From: Antilocapra americana
Taxonomy: Eukaryota > Chordata > Mammalia > Artiodactyla > Antilocapridae
Assembly: GCA_007570785.1 (NCBI GenBank)
Contig: ML662449.1
Coordinates: 8,411,987 to 8,475,986, forward strand
Direction of reading: 5' to 3'
DNA length: 64,000 nt
Positions 12,246 to 25,494 of this stretch are shown one piece after another; the first letter of the stretch is position 1; each line of letters opens with the position of its first letter. The notes beneath the pieces are model-generated. The model searched no databases, had not been told where the DNA came from, and saw nothing but the letters and a program-made list of their open reading frames with translations. Both the position numbers and the translations under genes were made by a program.

Positions 12246-13502
12246 TACTGATAAGAAATCCTCTTCTCCACTGACAGGCAATGACAGTTCTGGCCCAAAT
12301 CAAATGAGCATATACAGAAGGCTGAATCTAAGATTGCTTTCAGTTCTAAAGCTCTATTCAACTGAAAGCACTAAAATATTTTGTGAAGATAAACCAACAA
12401 TTGGTTTTAACTCCAAGAATTTTTTTTAAAGAACACCAAATGATAAAAAAATCCTGACTTGGAAAATGTGGTTAAAAAAAAAAAACAAAAAACCCTACTA
12501 CATAGGGTTCAAAAAAACCTGAGTTCTAATTCCCACTGAACAACTTGCTGACTACGTAGAATTAGACATTCTAAGCTTTCAAAAACATCAGTACCAAGAA
12601 AAGCATAAAATTATTTACCTTTTTATCATGTATATAATTCACACACTAAAAGTTCAGTAAAATTATACCAGATAATATTTAAAAGATAAACAAAGGTATA
12701 ATTTAAGTAAATAAATGTTATCATCCCAAATTTTAGTTTTATATCTATAACCTAATGTGAAATATTTGCTCTAACTTCTAATTTTGTATCTACCACAATT
12801 TGGTGCTCAAAAAACAACTGTTTACTCATATAAGCACAATCTAACTACAGACCAAGTAAGGTGAAGAATGTTTTCTAAAAGGTATCTTCTTTGATTAAGC
12901 ATTGATTAAACTCCCATACAGAAATCTGACCCACTTTATAAAAGATAAAGTTTAACTCAAAAAGACATTTTCCATTAATAAAATCACCTGTATTTTACAT
13001 TATCAAAACTCTTTGAAATAGTCATAGAAGTTCAGAATATATCTGAATACTTTTCATCCAAGTATAGACAACTCCAACCAAGCATCTTTTTAAAGCCAAT
13101 TTGGAAAATATTCTAGATATAGAAATCCATTAAAACAAGCTTAGAACACTTAACTGACTTTGGTTGCTGCCCCATTCCCCCAAAACTAACCATTACACCA
13201 TAGGTACTTTCTTATAGAATCTCCTTTGTAATATCCACTCATGAACAAAATCGTAATACATTCAAGAACTGGTAGTCACCTTTCATCAAAATTCTAACTA
13301 CTTAAATGTAGCACTGCCCCACAGGAAAAAAAAAGAGCTTAAATAGTTTAGGTCTTTATCTCCCAGTTATCTTCTGGCAATAAGGGAAACACACTAACAT
13401 TAATTTCCTATTTTCATAACTTTAAGAATAAGCCCCTCCAGTGAGGAGCTGGAAAAAGGTGACAGAGAAAAAGTTAAAATAAATCATTAATGACATATTT
13501 AC
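12246..13502. other. APLF intron 2 adjacent to exon 2
   Basis: Unassigned AT-rich intronic sequence running to the exon 2 donor. Confidence 0.5.
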
Positions 13503-13574
13503 CGGTTTGATTCGAAGCTTACCACCCACCACTTCAAGAATGGCATGTCTTCTGGACACTCTCTTATCTGTTAT
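13503..13574 (-). CDS. APLF: APLF coding exon 2 (FHA domain core)
   Basis: Reverse-strand translation gives ITDKRVSRRHAILEVVGG followed by KLRIKP (residues 33-56), the continuation of the APLF FHA domain with the family S-R-x-H motif (SRRH, about residues 39-42). The acceptor is a pyrimidine run ending CTGTAG (AG at 13576-13575) and the donor is GTAAAT (13502-13497). The exon is 72 nt, phase 0 at both ends, so it joins exon 1 and exon 3 without a frame change. Intron 1 (13575-28145, about 14.6 kb) separates it from exon 1. The exon is too short for ordinary open-reading-frame detection. Confidence 0.93.
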
Positions 13575-13734
13575 CTACAGGGGGAAAAAAATTAACATTT
13601 CAAACACAGCAACCTTCCTAAAAAAAAAAAGCCACAGCAATGTTTCTGAAATTAGTAGACTAGATATGAAATCTATTACCCATCCAATGACTGTATATTG
13701 AAATGACTGTCCTTGCTGAATACATACTGAAAAC

Positions 13735-13810
13735 AACTCAAGAGATTAAGCGACCTCCCCAAAGTCACAGAAAAGTAAATAGTGAAGCAGAGACTCAAGC
13801 TTGGAACCTA
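13735..13810 (-). repeat. MIR relic
   Basis: GAGATTAAGCGACCTCCCCA AAGTCACAG-type wording followed by AGCAGAGACTCAAGC matches the MIR core read in reverse. Confidence 0.6.
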
Positions 13811-14603
13811 ACAGATCCCAAAACCATTCACGATCGTTTCAAGACATATCTTTAGCAGGGATTCTCAATAAAATTCACAAGATGAGAAAAAAAAATCTAT
13901 ATAATATATATGTATCAGAAAACATTTCAAATACAGAAAATATAACGTGTGTTATAATGACGAAAGGTCTTAACAAGCAGCAGTCTGGTAAATGTAAAAA
14001 GTTTGACTACAAGCACTGGGATCAGGCAGACCCAAGTCAAGCAGACCTGCACTTGAGCCATGAGCAGCAGTTTAGAGGGCAGGAAGACAGGAGGAGCAGT
14101 GAGAACCAAATATTTACAGAGAAGAAACATTTTAAAAATATATTTGCTTTCTGTTTTGAGACAACTACTGCAAGTAGTCTTTTACTTATGCCCACTATCA
14201 CTTCTGCACACCAAAGTTTACAAATTGCTTGCACTTTAAGTGTTGAAATTGCCAAGCAAGCCTTCCCTACATGGCTATTAACACCACAGTTAAGACAGAT
14301 TATCTTCATGATTTGTAGTTTTATGTAATGAAAACATTTCAATCACCAACTTTACTTAATACCATAATTATTTGGCCTATGTCTTCATTAACTTAGTATC
14401 TCTCACTTCATCTCTAACCTTATCCACATCAGGACCAAAATTATCAGTAAAAACAGACTGCAGCAAGGCCTAAATTCAATTAAATCCACTCAGTTCAATT
14501 CAGTTCAGTCCCACTAGTTCTGCAAAAACTTGCAAACATACGAACGTTTCAGGAATCAGTACTCATTTTTTTGACCAAAGAGCAATTCCACACTTATGGC
14601 TGT

Positions 14604-16072
14604 TCAGTTCAGTTGCATCCAACTCTTTGCGACCTCATGGATGGCAGACACCAGGCTTCCCTGTCCATCTCCAACTCCCTGAGAATACTCAAGGCCATGG
14701 CCATTGAGTCGGTGATGCGATCCAACCATCTCATCTTCTGTCATCCTGTTCTCCTCCCGCCTTCAATCATTCCCAGCAACAGGGTCTTTTCATATGAGTC
14801 AGTTCTTCACATCACATGGCCAAAGTATTGCAGTTTCAGCTTCAGCATCAGTCCTACCAATGAATATTCAGGACTGATTTCCTTTAGGGTGAACTGGTTG
14901 GATCTCTTTGTAGTCCAAGGGACTCTCAAGAGTCTTCTCCAACACCACAGTTCAAAAGCATCAATTTTCAGCATTCAGCTTTATAGTCCAACTCTCACAT
15001 CCATACATGACCACTGGAAAAACCATAGCCTTGACTAGATGGACCTTTGTTGGCAAAGTAATGTCTGCTTTTTAATGTGCTGTCTAGGTTGGTCGTAACT
15101 TTTCTTCCAGGGCACAAGCATCCTTTAATTTTATGGCTGCAATCACCATCTGCAGTGATTTTGGAGCTCCCAAAAATAAAGTCACTGTTTCCATCACTTC
15201 CCCATCTATTTGCCATGAAGTGATGGGACCAGGTGCCATTATCTTAGTTTCCTGAACGTTGAGTTTTAAGCCAAGTTTTTCACTCTCCTCTTTGACTTTC
15301 ATCAAGAGGCCCTTTAGTTCTTCACTTTCTGCCTAAAGGGTGGTGTCATCTGCATATCTGAGGTTACTGATATTTCTCCCAACAATCTTGATTCCAGCTT
15401 GTGCTTCATCCAGCCCAGTGTTTCTCATGATGTACTCTGCATGTAAGTAAAATAGGCAGGGTGACAATATACAGCCTCGACGTACTTCTTTCCCGATATG
15501 GAACCAGTCTGTTGTTCCATGTCCAGTTCTAACTGTTGCTCCCTGACCTGCATACAGATTTCTCAGGATACAGGTCAGGTGGTCTGGCATTCCCATCTCT
15601 TTAAGAATCTTCCATCGTTTGTAGTGATCCACACAGTTAAAGGTTTTGGTACAGTCAATAAAGCAGAAGTAGATGTTTTTCTGGAACTCTCTTGCTTTTT
15701 TGATGATCCAACAGATGTTGGCAATTTGATTTTTTGTTCCTCTGCCTTTTATAAATCCAGCTTGAATATCTGGAAGTTCACGGTTCCCGTATTGCTGAAG
15801 CCTGGTTTGGAGAACTTTGAGCACTACTTTGCTAGCGTGAGATGAATGCAATTGTGCAGTAGTTTGAGCATTCTTTGGCATTGCCTTTCTTTGGGATTGG
15901 AATGAAAAGTGACCTTTTCCAGTCCTGTGGCCATTGCTGAGTTTTCCAAATTTGCTAGCATACTGAGTGCAGCACTTTCACAGCATCATCTTTTAGGATT
16001 TGAAATAGTTCAGCTGGAATTCCATCACCTCCACTAGCTTTGTTCATAGTGATGCTTCTTAAGGCCAACTTG
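14604..16072 (-). mobile_element. BovB LINE, 5'-truncated, antisense copy
   Basis: The 5' end is at about 16072 and the 3' end at 14604 on the minus strand. It encodes reverse-transcriptase pieces, including ISNLRYADDTTL with an intact YADD box, then ESEKLGLKLNVQETKIMAPG. Frameshifts and stops interrupt the ORF. A perfect 12-bp target-site duplication, ACTTATGGCTGT, is found at 14592-14603 and 16073-16084. It lies in APLF intron 1 in the same orientation as the gene. Confidence 0.92.
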
Positions 16073-16210
16073 ACTTATGGCTGTGACTATATAAAAATAG
16101 TAACATCAAGCATCACAGTGAAATAAATTCCACATATGTGAATTTTCCACAAAGCTACAGTTTATTTTTAGAACGTTTTCTAAAACAAAATATTTTACAG
16201 GTGCATCTAT

Positions 16211-16414
16211 TTGCTCACTCAGTCCTGTCTGACTCTTTGCAACCCCATGAACTGTAGTCTACCAGGTTCCTCTGCCCATGGGATTATCCCAGCAAGAATA
16301 CTGAAGTGGGTTGCCATTTCCTCCTCCAGGGGATCGGAGCCAGGGATCAAACCAGCATCTCCTGCAGCTGCTGCAATGGCAGGAGGGTTTTTTACCACTG
16401 GGCCACCTGGGAAG
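16211..16414 (-). mobile_element. Bov-tA SINE
   Basis: Reversed BovA body, then a tRNA-like head ending CTGGGCCACCTGGGAAG. It lies about 130 bp from the antisense BovB. Confidence 0.9.
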
Positions 16415-17235
16415 TTTATTTAAAATACACCCATTATTAGCTACAAAGGCTATATCAGAAAATTAAATGTAAACTATTAGCCTATTCAATCAGAAAAGAG
16501 GACAGAAACTTGGAGGCTCCTATATTCTTCCCATAATGTGTCTTAGTGGGCCCAAAACAACAGTCATCTGATAATCCACTTCACCATTCACACCGATTTT
16601 ATAACTTGCACAGAACTTTCACTTAAACGTTGAGCTTCACCACAATGCTGTCATAAATGTTATTCACATTTTACATATTGGAAATTGCAAGTCCAGAGAA
16701 TTTTAGTTGCTTGTGTAGGTCACTCTTCACACAGGTAGTACTCCAATTCCATAATTAACAAAAATAAATACGTGAGAAAAAGTCATGTATTATTACTCTA
16801 CACCTACATGTAATCATTCAGAAATAGTTTTAAGAACTGCAAATTATTCTGAGGCGAGGAGTAAGAAGTTTCTATTTATAACTTGGGGAGTAATATCTTA
16901 TTGTTAACTTCAATTATACAAATTGATTTTCTAACCAACAAAGTAACAAACTGTCAAATATAAAGCCATGACATATAATTATAGTTCCTGTAACAGTCCA
17001 ACTTGGGTTTCTTTCATTTTCAAGCCGTATTTTTGTAGAAAATAGTAATATAAAGGTTTAATGACCTCTAGTGGACACATGTTTCTACAACAGTTCGATT
17101 TCACTGCAAGCCCTGTATTTCTATAGTACCCACAAAAGTGCTTTAAAGAGTCTCTGAAATTAACATCATTCAGGCATTCAGCTACAACTGGCCCTTTTAT
17201 GCCACACCTCCAAATAATGAGTAAGTTACAAAACA

Positions 17236-17356
17236 ATCAGTTCAGTCACTCAGTCGTGTCCGACTCTTTGCACCCCAGGGACTGCAGCATGCCAGGCCTC
17301 CCTGTCCATCACCAACTCCTGGAGTTTACTCAAACTCATGTCCATTGAGTTAGTGA
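17236..17356 (-). mobile_element. Short BovB 3'-end insertion
   Basis: Only about 120 bp of the BovB 3' end (TCAGTTCAGTCACTCAGTCG through the ACTCATGTCCATTGAGT region). TACAAAACA at 17227-17235 and 17357-17365 is a likely target-site duplication, so this is an extreme 5' truncation. Confidence 0.85.
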
Positions 17357-17559
17357 TACAAAACAGTAATTTATGCTTTTTCAATAAAAAGCTTAAAGGT
17401 TTAACAAATGGTATTTAAAGCTTATTTTAATTTCAGGATGGGGGTGGTAAGGGGCTTAAAGGGGTAAGGTCATAAACAGATTCTAAAGATCTGATGACCT
17501 GCTTTATGTAACAGCAATCACAGCTTTTTGTGCAGAGTAAATATCCACAGATTTTTATT

Positions 17560-17790
17560 AACATACAAACTGTAATGGCAATTATTTATCAAGATCAAAG
17601 CACTGTTCTATATTTATCACATATATTTTTTCTCATCATCACAAAACCTGTGGAAGATACTACCATCTTTATTTTACAGGTGAGAAATGGAACAGCAGAG
17701 AGGTTACAGAGCCAATAAGCAGAGGAGAGGTGCCAGGATTTGTGATTTAAAGACACCTTCGTTCTTAGTGCTATACTGCTTCCCTCATTA
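17560..17790 (-). repeat. MIR relic
   Basis: The TTATTTTACAGGTGAGAAAT and AGAGAGGTTACAGAGCC motifs are the reversed MIR core. The surrounding sequence is diverged. Confidence 0.75.
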
Positions 17791-18210
17791 TCATTATGTA
17801 AAACATCTTTTTTAGATGATTTAACATCAGCTTAACTATCTAAACTAGAACATATTAAAAACTAGAAATAAGACAGAATGTTTATTTATTAAGCAAGTAG
17901 ACATTCTGGGAAAACTCAAGCCCTAAATAAAGCTTCAAGAAGCCTTCAGACTTTCATGTGATCCTGTTTATTCTAAGAGCACACCCAAGTCTAATGAGAT
18001 GAGTTATGTGAAGTCCCCATTGTCTACTCACAGCAGACAATAAAGTGCATAGGGTTTAGTAGGCAGTGCACTGACAATGATGTAGGTCTGCAAGTGGAAA
18101 GAGGTTAAAGAAAAGCGAAGAAACGTAAGGACTCAAAGCAGTACACTTGGTTAGAGGCTACTAAGAATAGGCTGAAAGGCATAACATTCTTCAAAAGGTA
18201 CTAAAGGCTT

Positions 18211-18877
18211 ACTATGGAGAACAGTATGGAAGTTCCTTTAAAAAAGAAAAATAGAGCTACCCTAAGGCCCCGCAATCCCACTCCTAGGTACATATCCAGA
18301 GAAAAACATGATCTGAAAGGATACATGCACCCCAGTGTTCACTGCAGCACTGTTTACAATAGCCAGGACCTGGAAGCAACAGGAGAATGGATAAATAAAA
18401 TGTACATATATGCAATGGAATATTAGTCAGCCATTAAAAAGAGTGGGAAAACTGCCATTTACAGCAACATGGATAGACAGTGTTATACTGAGTGAAGCAA
18501 GTCAGAGGAGGGGAAATATCATATGACATCCCTTATATGTGGAATCTAAAAAGAAATAGTACAGCTGAACTCACAAAACAGAAAAAGACTCACAAAAGAG
18601 GATGAACTTATGGTTGCTAGAGGGAAGGATGGGGAAAGGAACAGTTAGGGAGTTTGGGATGGGCATGTACACACTGCTATACTTAAAATGAATAATCAAC
18701 AAAGACCTACTGTTTAGCACATGGAACTCTGCTCAGTGGTATGTGGCAGCCTGGATGAATGGATACATGTATATGTATGGCTGTCCCTTCCCTGCTCATC
18801 TGAAATTATTACAACACAGTTTGTTAATCAGCTATACCTCAATACAAAGTAAAAAGGTTTTATTTTGTTTTGTTTTA
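18211..18877 (+). mobile_element. L1 3'-end (L1MA-like) insertion
   Basis: L1 ORF2 end and 3' UTR: CAATCCCACTCCTAGGTACA, GTTCACTGCAGCACTGTTTA, CAACATGGATAGACAGTGTT. Flanks AAAAGGTACTAAAGGCTT (18193-18210) and AAAAGGTACTAACAGCTT (18878-18895) look like an old target-site duplication with two mismatches. Confidence 0.85.
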
Positions 18878-18889
18878 AAAAGGTACTAA

Positions 18890-19022
18890 CAGCTTGTCTG
18901 TTGCTAAATGTGGCAAAATGTTAACAACTAACTAATCTAAGTTAAGGCTACATAGGTGTTTTTGTACCAGCCTTTCAACTTTTCAACAGGTCTGAAATCT
19001 TTCAAAATAAAAAGTTGAGAGG
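18890..19022 (+). repeat. Older L1 3'-end relic
   Basis: TGTGGCAAAATGTTAACAAC and TTTCAAAATAAAAAGTTGAG are typical of old L1M 3' ends. The younger L1 at 18211-18877 probably inserted next to it. Confidence 0.6.
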
Positions 19023-21169
19023 AAAACAGTTAATATTTTTTAAATATTGATACATTTTTTGGTACTAAAAGGGTTATCATTAGGTTACTGAAAAAGCAGT
19101 AAACATGATAAAAGCAGGGTGACGTGATAACTGAAGTATGATTTAATTTACAGCTATTCCACTGAAATTAATAAGCTTCTACTAGTTATATTTACTTTTT
19201 CTCTTAAATTCTTTGATTTAGACTAAGCACCACAAACTGGTAACCAATACCCAGGAAATCACTCAGTATCTCTTTTAAATTTGTGCTCTGAAGAGTGCAC
19301 ATACCCTCCATCTCCTCAGTGTCCCCAGCACTCCCTACAATCTCCCACTTAGCCCACTCCACTCCTGCATACCTGGCCTTCGCAGGCATTGCAATTTGTA
19401 ACTCATGATTTAAACTACACCCAAACTTTTTAGATGCTAATTCTTCTCACATATCATATATACCAGATGCTACTAGTTGCTTAATTAGCATCTATTCATT
19501 TCTTCTTTAACACTAATTTTACTTAAATTTTGTTTAGGGTAACATTATACCCAGTTAAAACCATCCAAAAGCCGAGAATTCCTCATCACCGTAGATGGCT
19601 CAGACACTGAGTTCGAGCCAAGCACAAACGAAAGAGTGTGTATTAACCATGTTTTTCTAGTTTCTACATCTGATGCTTTGGTATCTAAGACTTGGCTGAC
19701 TACAGAAAGACTACTTCTAAAGAGACTTACCTGCAAGTGCAACCTTCATATGCAAATGAACCCATTCAAAGCCACACTCCAGTCTCGGCTTTGCCTGATT
19801 TTCACACTGTCCTAACCACTCTGGCTAGCATCAGACGAGGAGAGGTGGCCCTCAGAGCCCAGAGTTTCATATAATTATTTAAATTAGATGAAACTCTATT
19901 TCCCTGCCTTGCCCATTCATTTCCAAGAAAGCCACAAGAAAGGCTTTCTTGCAGTTCCCCAGGCTCTGCCTTCTGCCCTCCACCAAGCCGGTGTGGTCCT
20001 GGGTGGCTCAGTGTGCCCTTATTTCTCTCCAGAATTTTAATTCTCTCTTCAACGACTATCATCTCCCGGTCCGTGGGCCTCACCATACCTACAAAACAAC
20101 AAAACTACCTCTCAAAACAGTCGAGCTTCTAGGAAGACTCGTGCGTTCCTGGTAAAAAGGAACAGGCTCAACTGGCCTACATCTTTTTCCTTCTGCCTTT
20201 CTCCTTTTCTTCCTGCTCACATGTAAACACCTTGAAGTACAGCAGCTGTCTTATGAGTACAGACAGGAAAGCCATATGCAAAGCACAACCAAAAAGGAGC
20301 AGAGAACTGCGGTTCCTTGAACAGCTGCAGTAGCCCCGGACCGAGTGCCCCTGAGATTCTGTTACAGAAGAAAAACGAATTTGATTACACTGCTGTTAGT
20401 CATATTTGTTACTTGTAGCCAAAGTAATTATGATTAACACACACTACTCTAACAACTGTTATATTGATACTGGACACTGACAGTAAATTCCTTTCTACTC
20501 AGCCAGTCAGAGAAGGAATATTAGAAAACAGAAAAGTTAACTAAACTGAGCATTCAAGTACAGGAACATTTTATTATTAAAAGAACTGCATAGCACACAG
20601 CAGAAGCTTAGAAAAGAAATTCTGAAGAATACACAGGCTGAAGAATTACACTGAAATCACTCCTATCCTTTGTTAGCAACAGCCAAAATGATGGTAATTT
20701 TTCTTCAGATACTATAGAAAAAACCCTTTTGCTTAAATTCTTCATGCTGTGTCTTGAATGGGGACAGGGCTCTCTGTTTTTGTTATCATTTTCGTATTTT
20801 ACAGTGTGAATCCCTTACCTTTGATTTTTTGGTTTTGAATTGTGTATTTCATGTATTATGATGAAGTTTTCTCCATTTTTAAGACATGGTGCTTGTGGAG
20901 GAAAAAAAGACATGAAAGCTTAAAAGAAGCTTTAAGATTTGTGGTTTCTTTGCCAAATATTTATTTTTGGCATTTACTGAAGTCAGACAAAATGAAGAGT
21001 TCCTTATGCTACCAGCAGAAACGTTTAAGTGTTTTGAACCAAGGTCTCTGACCTATTTGTTTGTTCCCAAAATTCTAAAAATAAAAAACACACCTGAATA
21101 AAGCAAAAGTAGAAGTAGAAAAGCTACTGGACCCTTAATTTCATTTTGTCCATTTATAATATTTACTGA
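19023..21169. other. APLF intron 1, mostly unassigned
   Basis: No exon-like element was recognised. At about 20,210-20,460 the sequence (CAGGAAAGCCATATGCAAAG, TTGTTACTTGTAGCCAAAG) resembles the end of an ancient LTR or DNA repeat, but I cannot name the family. Confidence 0.4.
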
Positions 21170-21221
21170 TATGCTACAGTCCATGGGGTCACAAAGAGTC
21201 AGACACAACTGAACAACAACA
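21170..21221 (+). repeat. BovA/BovB tail fragment
   Basis: TACAGTCCATGGGGTCACAA AGAGTCAGACACAAC-type end only, about 50 bp. Confidence 0.8.
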
Positions 21222-22620
21222 GTATTTACTGAAAAATCAACATCATTTAATTTTTCTGACAATGTTTCCTAGAGAAATTTCTGAATACCATAGATAGGAA
21301 TAATATATCTCATGAATTCAATGTTACCATTTAGCCTGGTTCCTATAAATGGAAGAACAGAGACAGGGCAAAATTAGTTTTTTTCAGAATAAACTACATA
21401 GCAAACCAAGGACTGAGATAATAAAAATTTTCTTATACAATGCTTTATAATTTACAGTACTTTCACATAAGATTATCTGGTTTGTTCTATCAACAACAGA
21501 CAAATTCAAACTATCATGGTAGAAAAATACAGGAAATCATCTGCTAGAAGATTTGAGCCTGTATTATGAGAAAATACATAAACCTAAAGAAGCATGGAAT
21601 CTAGTTAGGCATAATTGGCATAAAATTCTTCCCCAAATTTATATTGTGTAGCAAGTAAGTAAAATGTAAAGTTAAGAGCCAAATTGAAGACAGACTGGTT
21701 ACTATAAACCAGTCGAAACACCACAAACTCTTCTTATCTAGGGTGCTTTCCAGTATCGGGTTCAACACACACTCCAGAGCTCATACACCCACACCAAGCC
21801 TGCCATAATATTAGATGATAAATGGACCTTATTTCTCAACAGAGCAAAAGCTAGTTGATACAAGATGTTTAATATCATTGTACTTGTTGCATCAGAGTCC
21901 ATCTTCTGATACTAAGAAAGGACAAGTTTGAGAACATGGACTTTACTTTAGTCAGAGGCAGACTCCAGTTTATGAATGATCTCTCCCTAAAAAGGTTATT
22001 ACTATATTGCATGTGGCCTTTGAAACCTGTCAACATACTTTCTCCTATGATTAATGGTATAAATTAGAGTCAGCTTATCAGGCTACCTCACAAACACCTG
22101 CATAATCCACAATACTAATGAAATATGGATCATTTCGACTTTTAAAAGTAAAATCCAATACTTTCTGAGCTCCTAATTCAAGGTTGCTGAATTGTTAGCC
22201 AATATAATGGAATTGTGCTGACTTGCTGCTGTTGAAATGTCAACTCACTCAACCTGTTTGGCTTGCAATTCTGCTTGCACAATGAATGCTATACAAATTT
22301 GAGATCATCCTCGTCTTTAATATATTAAGATAGAGGCAACATAGTGAATAAAAACATAAACACAGCTTAGTAAGATAAAACAGGGCTAAATCTCCACTTG
22401 GGACTTTGGTAAAACATCTGTTAAAGACTATTCTGTGCAATGCATTCTACTTAGTGTGTCTAGAAGTAGTTTTCAAATCTGGTTTCTCAACAGGATCATC
22501 TTCAGAGCTTTTAAAAATACAGATACCCAGAAACTGTCTACAGAATCAAATAACCAGAGAAAAGAGTTTGAAGAGAGGTCTGGAGGCAAGTGAGAAGGCA
22601 CCGCATTCACATCCAAAGTA
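21222..22620. other. APLF intron 1, no clear feature
   Basis: AT-rich intronic DNA. I see no recognisable repeat or exon. Confidence 0.5.
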
Positions 22621-22621
22621 C

Positions 22622-23490
22622 ATAGGGGATGATAATTTAAAGACATTGACACATATGAAAAGCAATCCACTACACACCTATTAGAACGGCCAAAATCAAA
22701 ACGACTGACAACACCAAACACTGACAAGGATGAGGAACAACAACTCTCATCCATTGATGGTGGGAATGAAAAATGGTGCAGCCACTTTGGAAGATAGTTG
22801 GCAGTTTCTTACAACACTAAACACACTCTCACCATACTACCCAGCAACTGTGCTCCTAATTATTATTTCACCAAAAGAACTGAAAACTTGTGTTCACACA
22901 AAAACTTGGATGTTTATAACAGCTTTAATCATAACTGCCAAAATGTGGGAGTAACCTAGATATCCTTTGGTGGGCAAATGGATAAACTCTGAAACATCCA
23001 GACTGTAGAACATATTACTCATCATTCAAAAACCATGAAAATACATGAAAAGAAGCCAATCTGAAAAAAAAGTCTACATATACATACTGTATGATTCCAA
23101 CTATAGTATATTCTGCAAAAGGTAAAACTATGCAGATAGTTAAAGTTCAGTATTTGCTAGGGGTTGGGGAGGGAAGGAAAGATGAAGAGACAGGACATTT
23201 AAGAATTTTTAGGGCAGTATTCTCTAATACTACAATGGTAGATACACGTCATTACATATTAGTCAAAATCCATGGAATGTACACCAAGAGTGAGCTCTAG
23301 TGTACACTGGGGGCTTTGGGTGATAATGACATGCCAAAACAGGTTCATCAAATGCACCGCCGCGGTAGGGGATGCTGACAGAGGGGAAGATGGTACATGC
23401 GCTGGGGCAGAGGGTATGTGGGAACTGTATTTTCTGCTCAGTTCTGCTGTGAACTTAATAAAGACTATTTTAAAAAAGAAAGAAAACTAG
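22622..23490 (+). repeat. Old L1 3'-end relic, sense
   Basis: Contains L1 ORF2 C-terminal and 3' UTR text (GGTGGGAATGAAAAATGGTG, CAGCCACTTTGGAAGATAGT, GTATGATTCCAACTATAGTA) ending in AATAAAGACTATTTTAAAAA. It is strongly diverged. Confidence 0.85.
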
Positions 23491-23559
23491 TACACACTGT
23501 TAAATGTTTGTTAAAAGTTAACCAGAATCACTACTGTAATGTGATCATCCCATGATCTA

Positions 23560-23790
23560 CTCACCCTTATCCAATTATCCAATATGCCATATACACTCTC
23601 CAAACTCAGAGCCTTAAGTCATACATTCATTTAGCCTGACGGGCCCTTCCCTACCACTCACTCTCCACCTACCAAAACTCTAGCTGTTCTGTCACTTCAA
23701 AGTCAGCTCAATACGTCACTGATTTCACAAAGCCTTCTTGGACCTCATCTAAACTGTGGGTTTCTTCCTACACCTTTCTGTAGGTGCAGG
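23560..23790 (+). repeat. L2 relic
   Basis: ACTTCAAAGTCAGCTCAA and AAAGCCTTCTTGGACCTCAT match the generic L2 3' region. Confidence 0.6.
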
Positions 23791-23805
23791 ATTCTTCTGT
23801 TTGGC

Positions 23806-23842
23806 TCAGTTCAGTTCAGTCGCTCAGTCGTGTCCGACTTTC
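23806..23842 (-). repeat. BovB/BovA tail fragment
   Basis: CAGTTCAGTTCAGTCGCTCA followed by GTCGTGTCCGACT; only about 37 bp remain. Confidence 0.75.
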
Positions 23843-23923
23843 TGAAAAAACTTTTAATGTGACCTTTTAAAAATCAGAGGTTATAGTGCAAGTTCAGTGC
23901 ATGAAGCAGGGCACTCAAAGCTG

Positions 23924-24082
23924 GTGCTCTAGGACAACCCAGAGGGATGGGATGGGAGGGAGGTGAGAGGGGGGTTCAGAATGGGGGGAGAACACATGTA
24001 CACCTGTGGCTGATTCATGTCGACGTACGGCAAAAACAACCAAAATATTGTAAAACAATTAGCCTCAAATTTAAATAATTTT
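23924..24082 (+). mobile_element. Ruminant L1 3'-UTR fragment
   Basis: AGAGGGATGGGATGGGAGGG, ACACATGTACACCTGTGGCT and ATATTGTAAAACAATTAGCC are the 3' end of the ruminant L1 family. Confidence 0.85.
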
Positions 24083-24209
24083 TTTAAATCAGAGGTTATA
24101 TCCAAAAATCTAGATTTCTTTTTACTACCTTTGAGAAAAACAATGACTCTGTTACCAGGTACCAATAGTTACTCCATTACCAGGAATGGGGACAAGTAGC
24201 GCAAGCTAC

Positions 24210-24445
24210 ATTACAGATCCCTCTCCTTGTGGCCTCCCCAACCCCAAAGCAGTGTCATTCATGATACTGCTGTCGACTATCACTATCTCCATGTCATTTT
24301 CCTTACTCTCTTCCACTTCACTCACTCGAAGTGTCTGTCTAGCTCCCCTTTCTAGTCACTTGCTTCTATATCTCTCATACCCACTAACTACAAGCTTCCT
24401 GAAAGCAAGGACTTATTTCTCCGTCATTCTTCCCATCTAACTTGA
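24210..24445 (+). repeat. L2 relic
   Basis: CTACAAGCTTCCTGAAAGCA followed by AGGACTTATTTCTC is a degraded L2 3' end. Confidence 0.5.
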
Positions 24446-24870
24446 GTAAACATTCATGAACTGTTTTCTGAGTTTGCTAATTAGTCAACAAAATAGGAAA
24501 AATGTAAAAAACCCATCATGAATATTGCTCCTTAAGCTTTAGCAGTTGGCAGCACTGCCTCTTTACTATATTTATATCCACTTCAAAACTCTACGCTGTC
24601 CTTTTTATACCTAAGTTGCAAGTTGGCCCTTTATGAGGTTTGGAAGAGTGGGTTTGAGAAACAGATAAGGAAGAAATCATGTGTTGAAGGCCTACTATGT
24701 GCCAGGAATTATACTAGGCTCAATAACTAAGGGGGGGACAAACCCATCCCCTCACACACCCCCACCGCTAGGAATGCTTGCCACATCCCCAGGGACAGAC
24801 AAATCTTGCTGGACCAAGTAGAACTAGCATTCCAAGACAGCAGGTGAGGTTTGGCAACAAGGAAAACAGC

Positions 24871-25076
24871 GCAGGGGCTAGTGGTAAAGAACCTGTCAAT
24901 GCAGGAGACATAAAGAGACTGGGGTTCCATCCCTGGGTCAGGAAGATCCCCTGGAGGCGTGCATGACAACCCACTCCAGTATTCTTGCTTGGAGAATCCC
25001 ACAGACAGAGGAGCCTGGCGGGCTACAATCCATAGGGTCACACAGAGTCGCTCATGACTGAAGTGACTTAGCGCAC
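24871..25076 (+). mobile_element. Bov-tA SINE
   Basis: tRNA-like head (TAGTGGTAAAGAACCTGTCA) plus a BovA body, ending GAAGTGACTTAGCGCACAC in a short CA run. Confidence 0.9.
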
Positions 25077-25494
25077 ACACACACAGGAACAGTGCAGAGC
25101 TGCCAGGCTTGGGAGCGGTTACTTTGTATTAATATAAACCTTGTGGAACACTTAACAACAGTAATTAACTGATGCCTGGTGAAGGCTCTGCACTACAGCC
25201 CAGGACGATCTCCACCCCCCACTGGGCACCCCTTCCCTGTTTAACTAGAGGAATAGATACAATTACAGCTGCCTTCAGGAAATCTCACTAGATACCTGGT
25301 GCTGTCCTACTTCCTTGGAAGAAAACAGATCATTAAGGAATGTGCCCTATGATCCCTGCTATCAAATAAGGAAAATGTGAAACCAGAAAGAGTAGTTTTC
25401 ATTAAGAGTATAACCAGATTTAATTAAAGAAAAACCACAAAGCAAATAATTTGGTCTAATGGTATTCTGCTGAGATGCTGTAAAATCTTTAACT

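Noticed and set aside
14488..14516. TCAGTTCAATTCAGTTCAGT-type run, considered as the 3' end of the BovB at 14604
   Set aside because: The BovB target-site duplication places its end at 14604, so this is a separate short tail-like fragment.
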